Shown piece by piece: positions 44,266 through 57,151 of a stretch of DNA of 64,000 nt (position 1 is the stretch's first letter; each line of letters begins with the position of its first letter). The stretch lies in NCBI GenBank assembly GCA_965644295.1, contig CBFFRP010000577.1:124001-188000 (forward strand), read 5' to 3'. The translations under genes and the position numbers were made by a program. Below the pieces are notes generated by a model that made no database searches, was not told where the DNA came from, and saw only the letters and a list, made by a program, of their open reading frames with translations. The stretch is from Paraphysomonas bandaiensis (lineage: Eukaryota; Chrysophyceae).

Positions 44266-46202
44266 TGTCTTTTTATTTAGCAATAGGCGTTAAAAACTCG
44301 TTCCGATATAGTGGCTAGTTGAATGCTAGATCTACTAGTTAGACCTCTACACATAACTAATCAGCACAAATTCTATTATCCTACTATTTAACGCTACAGA
44401 AGCTGCTTGTGCGTCGCCGCAAGCACCAAGGTGCAACCTCTTCCGTTCTTGATGTTGTTTGTGAGTTCGCCCTGCTCGTGTGTCTGAGGACTCACTGGCG
44501 CGTGTTGTCCGGGGGTCTCCCCTTGGGATAAGGTTCCGCCTGGCTCTGAGGTACCGGGCTCTGTATTAAGGTCCTAAGTGTACCGAGCACTAGATGTGTG
44601 GATTGAAAGGTTGATGGTGTGGTGGAGTGTAGCGGTGTCACCATGCACCGTCTGGGCGTTGGGCATAGGAGGAGTTGCCGGAGACGTCGTCGCCGTTGTC
44701 TAGGGCCTGTTGATTTCATACGGTCCGGTGCTATGGTCCTTTGTGTATGGTTGGGAGGGTTCATAGGTGCGGTGGGCGGTGTTCCAGTCTTGGTTCGTCA
44801 GTGGATTCCTAGTAATCTTAGCACCCTTGGGCGTTTCCGTTTCTGTCTTTTTGTTGTGGACTCGGCCGCGGTAGTAGCCTTGGGGGACCTTTCCGTAGGG
44901 TCACGTATCTTCTACTGTACTTCGATCTTGGATCATGAGCTTTGCTGCAGCGAAAAGCGGTAGAAGTAATTTGATGATCGCTGATTCGATGCTGCGCAGT
45001 CCTTGGGATGTCAGTGACTCATGGATGTGATCTCCAAAAACCATTTCAATCTGTGCAGTTGTGATGGTACCCGTCCAGAATCTCTCCACCTGTGGCACGG
45101 AAGGGTTCCAGGCCCTGCTGGAGAGTCGCTGTAGTACAGTGGTGGTCCATTGGGGTAGTTCCGGATTTCTCATTTCTTCTAGAAGCGCGTTTTTGTGGCT
45201 GTGAAATGCAGACTCCCTTATCTGCGTTAAGGTGTCGTTTGTACAGTCTAAACACATATGCTTGAGTGAGTCTAGCCTAAATCCGCAGTCAGAGCATACA
45301 GCTTTAGCCATGTCGAGTCCGTGTTTGGTTTTCGCCCGGTTTCTTTCTATGCTGAAGGATTTGTCCCATGTCAGTGCTGCATTGAGTACTCGTTGGCTCA
45401 GGTGGGAGCTCACTTTGTCCTTTGATGGTCCACCATCTGCTTGTGCCAGTTTGCGCGGAAGTAGTGCTCCGCTATCTTTCCAGTATCCAGGAGCCCGGTC
45501 GGGATTGTGACCGTAGCGTTGGTCTCGCAGAGCTGTGTAGCCCTCCAGCGCCCGTTGATTACGGAGGGATTGGAAATCCGTGAGCAGGGGGCTAGTGCGA
45601 TACGATCGTCGGTCCCCAGTTAGGCGCCAGTGCCATAAACCCTCGGTGAGTATTCTCTCGATGGCTTGGTCCACTTCCATGTTACAGACAGTGTAATTTT
45701 GTCGTCCGAGTAGTCGATCCACCTCAAGCCAGTCCCCTCCTGCTACTGCGTCGGCAATGTAAATTCCTTTGTCTTCATATGTCCATTCAGACTCATCAGA
45801 GGTGCGTCGTTCGGGGTGTGATCGGACCCAGGCTACTGTCCTTGTGCAATCGTTGTTTGCTGCAATGCTTTCGAGCAGTACACCTTTGGCACGATGCCCC
45901 AGTGCCCGACGTCTGGTGGAAAGTGCTTCATGTGTGCGTATGCAGACGGCCTTGCAGTCCGTGTTTATCGGTATGTGTGATGGGAGTCGCGCAGACAGTA
46001 TAAGCGCCATTGCTGCTCCCATGAACTCGTATGCATACGGCCCAAGTCCAGGCACGTCGCTGAAGGGTGTCTCTAATCGTAGTATTTTTGTTGTACCGGT
46101 CTTCCATTCATCCTCCGGGGGGAGCCAGACTGCCGCCGCTGTAGTATCCATTATTTGTTTTGAGTAAATCTTGTATCTAGTACAATTGTATATAGATCCC
46201 AT
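44266..46202 (-). mobile_element. LINE 3' portion with RNase H domain, copy 2 (5'-truncated)
   Basis: A 433-codon frame at 44901-46202 carries an RNase HI-like domain: NTDCKAVCIRTHEAL (second acidic residue), AWVRSHPERR and the histidine-containing region, then DKGIYIADAVAG (late aspartate). The usual opening TDGS strand with the first aspartate is missing, so the element is broken inside RNase H and no reverse transcriptase remains. A cysteine/histidine cluster (CSDCGFRLDSLKHMCLDC) follows, like the C-terminal zinc knuckle of RNase H-bearing LINEs. The 3' region 44448-44900 has further relict coding similarity to copy 1. The tail 44266-44447 is the shared repeat. It is inactive but little mutated. 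Confidence 0.75.
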
Positions 46203-46523
46203 TGATTTTTCATCTGTTTATTTAATGTTAATCAGGAAACACCTATTTCCTATTTTAGCTTGCAAGCTACACATTCTAAGCTACCAATTGCTATACGTTC
46301 TAGATTTATAAGGTGTTTAGCTTTTTGTGAGGAAGTGAGGAAAAGCTACAATTAATTTAACCTAGGGATAAGGAATATCATCTTTTATATAAAACTCGGG
46401 ATATTTGCCCACGTTTCAAGAATACAACCGCAGAACCGCAACCATCACAATAGAATTCTTCTAGTTTGCTTAGTGATGTACAGTTAATCTGTTCCTGCAA
46501 ATATTTCGGCAAGTCCATATCGC
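46203..46523. other. interval between LINE copy 2 and ACAD8 3' end
   Basis: About 320 bp of AT-rich sequence. No gene or clear repeat is seen. The break point of the truncated LINE lies near 46150-46200. Confidence 0.4.
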
Positions 46524-48353
46524 CTACGCTACCAGCGACCTGCCAACGATATGGCTCATAATCTGGTTGGTTCCCTCCAGGATTTGATGCACTCGACAAT
46601 CGCGCAGATACCTCTCTATGTGGTAGTCCTACATGCCAAAGTCAGAGCATTACACATGTTAATAGCAACAATGGTTTACCTTCAAATAGCCATATCCACC
46701 ATGCAGCTGGAGGGCATCATTGACAACATTAAACCCTACATAGGAAACCATCGCATATTATTCACCATAGAAAACAGTGCATCCGTAGCATATATGTATA
46801 TATGCGTAAGTATATATATCGATGTGTGTAGCTACCATAGTCAGTTGCCGTCCTCTTGGCCATGGCACAATGTGCGGTTGCTGCTGGGTGTCCCTCATCT
46901 AACAGAGCCGCAGCATTCCTGTATTACTTTTAAGAGCAAAACTATAATGAAGAACACGTTGACCTCAGCGATAGCCTCATCACGTTAATGTTGGCCGCCA
47001 TATCCGCCACTTTAAACTGGGTAGCTTGGTACTCGGATATGGCTTTACTGAACTGCTTTCTCTCTTTTATATACCCGAGGGCGATGTCGAATGAAGCTTG
47101 AGCCGCTCCCAATGAGCAAGCCCCAATATTTAAACGTCCCCCGTCTAGTCCTGTCATAGCCATAGCAAATCCTTGACCTTCATCTCCCAATCTATTGGAC
47201 ACTGGCACTCTACAGTCCTCAAATATAACCTGACGGGTAGGCTGAACCTTCCATCTGTCCACATCACATTAGTACAATATATTTGTCCTGCAGTCCACTG
47301 TATACAATGTACGACACAATTCTACATAGCTAAGTTCTGACCATATTAGCACTAAACATATCACCGGGTTACGTACCCCATTTTCTTTTCATCTGCCCCA
47401 AAAGAAAGCCCCGGAGTATCCTTCGGTACGAGCAGACAGGAAATACCGCGTGGTCCAGACCCACCCGTGCGACACATCACAACATAGAGATCCGACATAC
47501 CTGCGCAAGCATGCTACTATAAAGCAATGAACTATTGTACTTCACAACCAACAGATGACTACACTGGAAATTTTCTACCTGCCCCACTAATGAAGGCCTT
47601 TCCTCCATTAATGGTATAGTGATCGGGATATTTAGGATCTATCACAGCCGTGGTCTGTAGAGAAGCAGCGTCGCTTCCACTTCCAGGCTCAGTTAGGCAG
47701 TAGCTGGCCATAGTATCCAAGGTGCACATTTTGGGGAGCCATTGCTGTCGCTGTTCAGGGCTTCCAAACTTATCTGTGAAGAGTTAAAGATACCCTTGTG
47801 GAGAAATCGTAATCACCCACCTATCATACCAGCGCACATATTATGAATAGTGAGCATGGCTGTAGTGCCAACGCATCCAGTTGCAAGGGCCTCAACAATT
47901 ACAGTGGTATCCAGTCTATGAAATCAACGCTAAATAGCATGACCGAATATTCCGTTCAGTATTTACCTAGAAAGGGCAGATCCACCCACATCTTCTTTCA
48001 CAAATATTCCACCGAACCCAAGCTCCGCACACTTCTGTAGAGTATCTCGTGGAAACACGGCTTCCTCATCCCACTTGGCTGAACACACCAGAGTGGTGAG
48101 CATTCACACGGTCAGGCATATATCATACCCGCATAAGGCGCCATTTCCTTGTCTGCAAAACCTTTAGCGAGAGTATAAAACTCCTTCTGGTCATCATTTA
48201 GGCCGATTAATGCTGCGTAGGACGTGATGGAGAGTGTTTCAAAGATACGAAAAACTCACGTGAGATAATGTCAGAGCCCACAACTCTGGAGAAGGAGCGA
48301 GTACTGTACCCCAGAAAGGAGCGTGTAGACTTTCCAATAGCCCTGTACATCAT
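46524..48353 (-). CDS. isobutyryl-CoA dehydrogenase (ACAD8-like), mitochondrial, 10 exons
   Basis: Flavoenzyme of valine catabolism oxidising isobutyryl-CoA to methacrylyl-CoA. Exons are 48260-48353, 48129-48212, 47967-48078, 47821-47915, 47579-47773, 47377-47500, 46964-47254, 46836-46918, 46680-46735 and 46524-46628. All phases join, giving 412 aa (human ACAD8 is 415). The start [13 protein letters not shown] is rich in Arg/Ser and lacks acids, like a mitochondrial presequence. Family stretches are LGLNDDQ-type ([20 protein letters not shown]), [14 protein letters not shown] (FAD/substrate loop), [56 protein letters not shown] and [12 protein letters not shown]. The catalytic glutamate is that of ILEGT. 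A second possible ATG lies one codon downstream. Other short-chain acyl-CoA dehydrogenases are the alternative, but [10 protein letters not shown] favours ACAD8. Confidence 0.93.
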
Positions 48354-48748
48354 CTGCAACTATTTCTTATTCAGTATTGAAATGGTTCTTGTTGCATACA
48401 TTAACGTGCGTGCATGTCGCCACTGCATCACATCTAGATGAGGAATACAACGAGAATACATGCGTCCACATACACTTCACAGAAATGGAGATACAGAAAT
48501 GGATGGATGCATAGTTCGGTATATCGGTATACAGTATACGGTATACTACTGTATGTTGAGTCCTTCCCTACATATGCCGTACATGTCGTATTGGCGCACC
48601 GTACCCTCCTGCATCTACGAGTAGCATCATCTCCTGAACTGGTGCTGGTATTGGAATCAGAGCAGTCACTAATGCGCTCTATGGAAACAGCGGGAGAGTT
48701 CTGAGGACTAGTGTGAGCACGAATTGCTAGTGCGTGGCTCTCTGAGAG
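48354..48748. promoter_or_regulatory. divergent interval between ACAD8 and glycosyltransferase genes
   Basis: About 395 bp between two start codons facing away from each other, so it presumably holds both promoters. It carries a tatatcggtatacagtatac-like short repeat near 48520-48545. No definite element is identified. Confidence 0.4.
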
Positions 48749-50510
48749 ATGCAGGTCTCCCATAGTATGTTTCTATTCCTGCTGCTGCGTCACTTGTCTG
48801 CGGATAGCATGAGCTTCAGACCATCAGTGAGCAGAGTGAGCTCTATTGACCAGCCAGGTACACTTTCAGTGGTCTCAATGTATGCTCGTAATCACGAAGA
48901 CGTGAAGTGGTTTATCCCCTCTTTCCACAACACCTCTCTGGCGGAGACATCAGCCTCTGTGTTTTGTCATGCACAGCTCTACGCCATTGCCTTGAAGACA
49001 ACTATGATGGGGTTAGGAAAAAGCGGTGTAGGGATTCTTATGACTGGAAATTTTAGCCATGATGACTTGAAGAATGTGCACCTCAATGTCGACACGGACA
49101 CAGTGAGTAGCCCCGAACCCAGTTACCTACACTGCTTCTATACAACTAATCGGGGCATGTATAGCGACCACGATGTAAGACGAAGTATAAATGCTATAAC
49201 ATGCTAAATATATGTATAGGATTTTCCTCGTACAGTGTCTGTCGCTGTGTATTGTCCAATATACCCTTTCCATGCCATTTACATGTCGAAGGGTTCCACT
49301 CCTGTGTCACCGACTGATATTTGTACGGCCATGCAAACTGCTAGCGACACCTACACTCTGTATATCCCTCGTCCTCCTCAGACAAGAAATCGAACATCTC
49401 GTGTCATGAATGCGCTGTCAGGTGTACGTGGAGTGTTTAATTATAGCCCATCCTCCCGCTCCCGGATCTCACATGCGGTTGGAACTGTGCAAACATATGT
49501 AAATCCTGTTAGTGGTATGAAGTTGGTCATTTTTGCCCGGTACTACCTGTCTCTTGGATACACGGTCTTGATATATGACAGGTATGGAGCACACAGGAGT
49601 CATCTGCAGCCTCTTTTCTCGGAGCATAACCTGGTATATGCACCGTACACTGTGTTGCAGATTGCTCTTCCCTCTGTCTACAATTCAGGCAGACAAGAGA
49701 GTACAGAGTATAGATATTACTCCGGCCACCAGAAACAGCATAGCCCCAACAAACACGCTGAGGTGAATGGTTGTCGCAATGTGATGATTAACGTAATGCC
49801 GTGCTAAATCAATCCTGAATCCATATGTGTTGTGTGGTATTTAAAATTTCATGGCCTGATGTTTTTACAGCTGGCAGACACCATGAATCAAGACAGCGAC
49901 AAACAAAAGACTTATGATATGATGAAGCTGGATCACCCGGACCTGTCGTCTATTCTTATGCTTGATTCTGATGAGTTTCTGTATTGTCCCCAAGCCCCAG
50001 ATATCTCATCTCAAGGGGCCTACCAAGATAAAATTCTGACCAGACTACGGGCGGAGGGAGTTGAAGAGGTGAAGCTTGTGAGAAGAGCCTACTCGGGTCG
50101 CCATATATATTCACATACTGCATCTACGAGAGAGACTGATATCACAAACAGGACGAATGAATGCATGCTGTCTATTTACTCCAACATTACAGCCACTGGA
50201 GTGGATCTTCTGCGGCGAGTGTTGGGATGCTGGAGCGGAGTAGCATTAAATAACAATCCTGGAAAAAGTGGGGATATCGGTGGCGTATGCCCCTTTCATT
50301 GGAATCACCTCTCATGCGTAGACTGGAAGGAGAAATATCTTCCTTCGTGGCAGAACAAGAAGCGGTGCGATTGTCTGTTTCGCCTCGCTGAGTTAACTGC
50401 TTTTTTTCAGATGTTTTTGTAGGGTAAAGTCTCCTGATATGATTCCTTCTCCCCGACTTACGTACAACCCCATACGACGATTTAGCGGTGAACACATGGA
50501 GCCTGTGTAA
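48749..50510 (+). CDS. glycosyltransferase, GT92/DUF23-like, secretory pathway, 4 exons
   Basis: Exons are 48749-49174, 49220-49762, 49871-50364 and 50411-50510, giving 520 aa with matching phases. The N-terminus has a short hydrophobic stretch (MFLFLLLRHL), consistent with a signal peptide or type II anchor into the Golgi. An early VVSMYARNHEDVKWF, then FARYYLSLGYTVLIYDRYG, and later MLDSDEFLYCP follow the order seen in GT92/GT-A enzymes, with DSD (about residue 355) as the probable metal-binding DxD. Several N-glycosylation sequons are present (NTS, NFS, NRT). The last exon ends RFSGEHMEPV. Reading on without splicing at 50364 gives a false end in FFQMFL. Donor sugar and acceptor cannot be predicted. 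Confidence 0.75.
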
Positions 50511-51167
50511 GTAGTGCAGATGCTTTTGTCTGTTCTGTCGGGTACCCATAATGATATTCTTGGTTTTGTGTGTGTACAGTCGAATAATTCCGTACTGTAT
50601 ATGATATATTCAGCGTTAGTGTGGTTGAATATTTCCAACAGTTCAGCAGACAATATATCTTTTATAATGTCTTATTCTGGGTCATACGTAGATGTTTTAT
50701 ATCCCACCTCAACAATGACTTTTTCCAAAGTGAAAATGGCAAGTTCAAAATAAATTCCACTGTCATCGCAGCGGGACCTGCAAATCCTTTAGCTTCACTC
50801 TGGTAACCTGCCAAATGATCACAATGCGTCGATCCCGATTATAGGGTTTGTAGAGATGGTATCTGCGTGTGATATTACTATCCGAGCATATCAACTTTAC
50901 CTATTACTGACAAGTTACATGAAAGTGGTATCTCTCTGTATGTTGCCATGTAGTGCGTTGATTTGCAAAGTAGTGGATGGCATATGGCATGGTAGGGTAG
51001 TGCAATAGTTAATACCATGCCATTCGCATCTTCAGGTAGAGTACGTTGTGTAGATTACTATACAGTAGTGACTTCGAACTATGCTACCACCTTTGATTAT
51101 GATGTAGATGCTATATGTGCGTAAATATTAAATATCACTTACCACGGAACTGAGTATGAAAACTATT

Positions 51168-51215
51168 CGATTTTTAGCGCTACGAAGTCTGCTTGTGCGC
51201 CACCGCAAGCACCAA
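51168..51215 (-). repeat. LINE/SINE tail fragment
   Basis: gcgctacgaagtctgcttgt, then gcgccaccgcaagcacca, matches the tail core in reverse orientation. The rest of the element is gone. It lies about 80 bp left of the hAT element. Confidence 0.6.
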
Positions 51216-51294
51216 CAAGAGCTTTATGATATTTGCCTCTAGGCACCTTCAACGATGATTCTAATATAAATGACACCACACAGATACTTTTTAC

Positions 51295-51986
51295 CAGGGA
51301 TAGGGAACAATATATTGTATAATATATTGATTGGTGGACTGGTCAAATATTCCATCAATATTGTTTCTGTTAAAGTAGCTCACACTGTATTGCAATCAAT
51401 ATTATGAGAGTCATATACAGAAAGATTCTTAACTGTAGGGTAAAAAATATAAGTCCATGTATATAAATCTCCGTTCAGATAATGATTATTGCAACAATAC
51501 AGTGGATGATGAAGCTGAAGTTGGATATATGTGGAGAAAATTCTTCAATCAGCTCAAAAATTTAAGAAACGGAAAGTTGAAATATCTAAGTACAGGTGTA
51601 CGAGCCATGTATGTACTTCCAATAAATGTGAACGCCTGTTCAGCGTTCTACTACACTAAATATGTTGTTGTTTCTGAAAGCTAACCGACAGTTTTGTTGT
51701 GGCCGGATGCAAGCATATTTCAATTAATATTGGATGAATATTGTGATGATGATGTCACCGATGATGGCTCAGAGGATGAGTTTAATCAGTTAAGGGTAGT
51801 TGGTCTGATTATCAAGTGACCTTAGACCTTATAATATGACAAGTACTAAAAACTACGGATGTGATTAGTCATATAGTAATATATATTGCAATAATAGTAT
51901 TGTAAGGGCGGTTTAAAAACTCCATCAATACTATTGATGGAACGCTATCTAACAATAGTATTGCAATATATTTTTCCCTATCCCTG
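51295..51986. mobile_element. non-autonomous hAT-superfamily transposon (692 bp) with 8-bp target duplication
   Basis: Terminal inverted repeats are cagggatagggaacaatata at the left end and the complement of tatatttttccctatccctg at the right, about 23 bp with one or two mismatches. An identical 8-bp direct repeat, CTTTTTAC, flanks both sides (51287-51294 and 51987-51994). An 8-bp duplication and a CAGGG start are hallmarks of hAT elements. The interior is AT-rich, with internal palindromes (ccatcaatactattgatgg near 51925) and one 75-codon frame (51457-51684) without recognisable transposase motifs. It must have been moved by an enzyme encoded elsewhere. The exact target duplication suggests a fairly recent insertion. 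Confidence 0.88.
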
Positions 51987-51994
51987 CTTTTTAC

Positions 51995-54223
51995 TCACCT
52001 ACTATTGCTAATATAAAAAGACATTCATTCACAGGAAGTCGAGGTAATACCAAAACCTGGTAAAGCAATTTCACCACAGGTTTCATATACAAGTATTGAG
52101 TTATTATTTTACTGTAATTTGCATCTGAGAGGTTAAAGATAAAGAAAAAGTCGTAAGTATAGTTGTTATTAGCAGTATTTATTGTGTTACAAGTTGGCCC
52201 TGCTACTTGTGTCTTGTAATATCATATTCTCATATAGCTACATCTGCCTCTCTTGAGACTGCAAACGCTCCAACCGAATGTACTGCATACATTGCATACG
52301 CATATATAGCTATATTCACCACTATTCAAATAGTTGGGGTGAGATAGGAACAATAACCCTAGCTTAGTACACAGCCAATAATAATAATAATCAGGGATTG
52401 TGTATAAGTCGAGGTAATACCAAAACCTGGGTTTTGATGTAAAACCTGGTGAAATTTTTGGTGATGGTCGGAAAAGGGTATAACTATGCACAATAAGTAA
52501 CTATGAAGTTAATAACAGTGTGAAAAGTATTATTTATAATATTTTTTACTAATTTCTTCCATATTACTTCAGTTTTACAGCAATAAAAGTCACCGACTAC
52601 ACACATATATTATACAGTTCAAGCTATTCCGTCAAGCATAATATAAAGCTATTCTTTGTACGATACCCCACTACTACGTCGCGTATATAATGTATATTTC
52701 CACAAAAGTACACACAAACTCAACGACGCGACGAAACGAGGGGATCTTGAGCACAGAATTTTAGTGTGGAAAGGTTTAAGTTGAAAAGTGCATCCCTTTT
52801 TTGACGTGGAAATTGTACGATACATATATTTTGGGAAAAGCTAGAAAATTTACAGTATTTAAGTAAAACTGTTTTAAAAGTATTTATGTTTGTAATATTA
52901 TAATATTACGCAGAGAGACAAAAATATTAATTTTTTATTATCATTTAAGACTTATATAATAGGATGTAACAGATCTGAATCACGTTTTTTGTCATCCAGA
53001 AACCACGTTATCTACCCTCATACTACCACTGTCAACCCATTTTGATCATCATGATGAGCTGCCAGTATTTATTGCCCTACTCATAGTTACTCTGTTTCTA
53101 ACCACCTGTGCTCTTAGATACATGACATGCATCAGCAATTATATTTATATTCTTTTTGTAATTGCACATTTATATTCTTGTCATTTCAATTGCACAATTA
53201 ATTGTTGAGTTTTGCTGTTTAAGCAATTAAAAGCTGTAATTCTAAGATATTGGAAACGGTTATTGGAGAATACAGTAATGGTTAACTGTATTATGAGAAG
53301 TAATGAGAACTGAATACATATTGACCATACAAGAAGATAGTGACGATATAAGATCGTACTAGAAATGAGTGGTAGTAGAGATAACGTGATATATTGTTTA
53401 TTATATTTATTATAATCTTCTCTTATCTTAGCTTGATTAATGAGTAAATAAACGTCCAGTTAACTTAGTAAATCATTCAATTGTGTCATAACTTGACATT
53501 TATATTATATTAATCATATAATTATATATAACAGCAGAAATCAACAAATACTATTGCTGCATATTTTATGTATACAACACTATATGATAGCGCAAAATAT
53601 TGACTATATACTATACGGGAGGATTAGTAGTTATCTGCTAAAGGGTAACACAAACTATGGAGTCATCTCGAAATTAAATACGTAGTTGACAGTGTCTTAT
53701 TATTAGCAATATGCGTGCACAAAGCTGACACCGTTGCATCACCAACGGGTAGAGTCGTAGAGTCATCTTAAATTAAATAAGAAGCTGACATCGTTGCATC
53801 ACCAAATTTCTATCATATTAGTATTTCTATGTATTCATTGTTCAATAATGGGGCAGTGAATGTCTTAAGCAATTTAACTAATGCTTAACTTTGATATCTT
53901 ACTTTTTAGCGTTACGAAATCTGCAAAATAATGTATAACACTTACTTCCTCGTTATTGATTTGGCAATATTCCCAGGGCGTGCATGAACTAGATATTTAA
54001 AATGGAGGATTCAATCGAATCCAATTCATCGTGAGAATAAATATAGCCAGTGCATAATATATAGCAGTTTACGTGTTAAGCACATACCAACTCTTCAATA
54101 AATGCCAACTACAACTACATCAAGTCACCGTCAACTCTGTAACCGTAAATCTCCAAACTATTCGATGAGAAAACAGCACACCGACCACATGGAGCCTGAA
54201 GTGTGACACTTCTGTTTCACACA
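51995..54223. other. AT-rich intergenic region with repeat debris
   Basis: No gene supported. It contains a LINE/SINE 3'-end motif at about 52001-52027 (ctattgctaatataaaaaga, then cattcat) and a 25-bp direct repeat at 52036-52060 and 52406-52430 (both contain gtcgaggtaataccaaaacc). It also contains the second copy of repeat family 2 (about 53200-53400). Tail scraps lie at about 53690-53715 (gtcttattattagcaatatg) and 53868-53935 (tgatatcttactttttagcg). Confidence 0.5.
53200..53400. repeat. dispersed repeat family 2, copy 2
   Basis: Similar to 8083-8280. Shared landmarks in order are ttttgctgttt, gcaattaaaagct, tctaag, ggagaatacagtaatggttaac (aagaacacagcagtggttaac in copy 1) and ataagatcg. The frame open in copy 1 is interrupted here. 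Confidence 0.5.
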
Positions 54224-55988
<1,765 letters not shown>

Positions 55989-56069
55989 TACTTCAGATCA
56001 CAATTGTTACCAGTGAAACAATCTTCCGAAATATGTGTAGAATGAAACAAAACTTTGCAAATGTGTATG

Positions 56070-56946
56070 TCTGTATGTATGTATGTATGTATGTATGTAT
56101 GTATGTATGTATGTATGTATGTATGTATGTATGTATGTATGTATGTATGTATGTATGTATGTATGTATGTATGTATGTATGTATGTATGTCTGTATGTAT
56201 GTATGTATGTATGTATGTATGTATGTATGTATGTATGTATGTATGTATGTATGTATGTATGTATGTATGTATGTATGTATGTATGTATGTATGTATGTAT
56301 GTATGTATGTATGTATGTATGTATGTATGTATGTATGTATGTATGTATGTATGTATGTATGTATGTATGTATGTATGTATGTATGTATGTATGTATGTAT
56401 GTATGTATGTATGTATGTATGTATGTATGTATGTATGTATGTATGTATGTATGTATGTATGTATGTATGTATGAATGTATGTATGTATGTATGCATGTAT
56501 GTATGTATGTATGTATGTATGTATGTATGTATGTATGTATGTATGTATGTATGTATGTATGTATGTATGTATGTATGTATGTATGTATGTATGTATGTAT
56601 GTATGTATGTATGTATGTATGTATGTATGTATGTATGTATGTATGTATGTATGTATGTATGTATGTATGTATGTATGTATGTATGTATGTATGTATGTAT
56701 GTATGTATGTATGTATGTATGTATGTATGTATGTATGTATGTATGTATGTATGTATGTATGTATGTATGTATGTATGTATGTATGTATGTATGTATGTAT
56801 GTATGTATGTATGTATGTATGTATGTATGTATGTATGTATGTATGTATGTATGTATGTATGTATGTATGTATGTATGTATGTATGTATGTATGTATGTAT
56901 GTATGTATGTATGTATGTATGTATGTATGTATGTATGTATGTATGT
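56070..56946. repeat. (TATG)n microsatellite, about 880 bp
   Basis: Nearly pure tetranucleotide array with only about four point changes (for example gtctgtatg near 56190, gaatg near 56474 and gcatg near 56493). It begins about 80 bp upstream of the Rpt2 start codon and lies between Rpt2 (-) and the ATP-grasp gene (+). Open frames of up to about 350 codons through it are artefacts of the repeat. Confidence 0.98.
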
Positions 56947-57151
56947 GTATTTGTATGCTACAGGCTGTAGGCCAAGATATGCCACGCATTTTTTCCAGAG
57001 TGTGTGTTGTCAGTTCAAGGAATTGCAAGTGAGCATATTGTCATGTGTTTTATTTCCACTTCTATCTGTCGGTACGAAGACATCGGACGCCTCTCCTCAT
57101 CTTTTGCTTAAACAAAATACTTTACACTTCGACCCCTGTAACTGAACAAAT

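Noticed and set aside
45232-46167. Plus-strand frames opposite the LINE RNase H frame
   Set aside because: The RNase H and zinc-knuckle motifs are on the minus strand; the plus frames are shadows.
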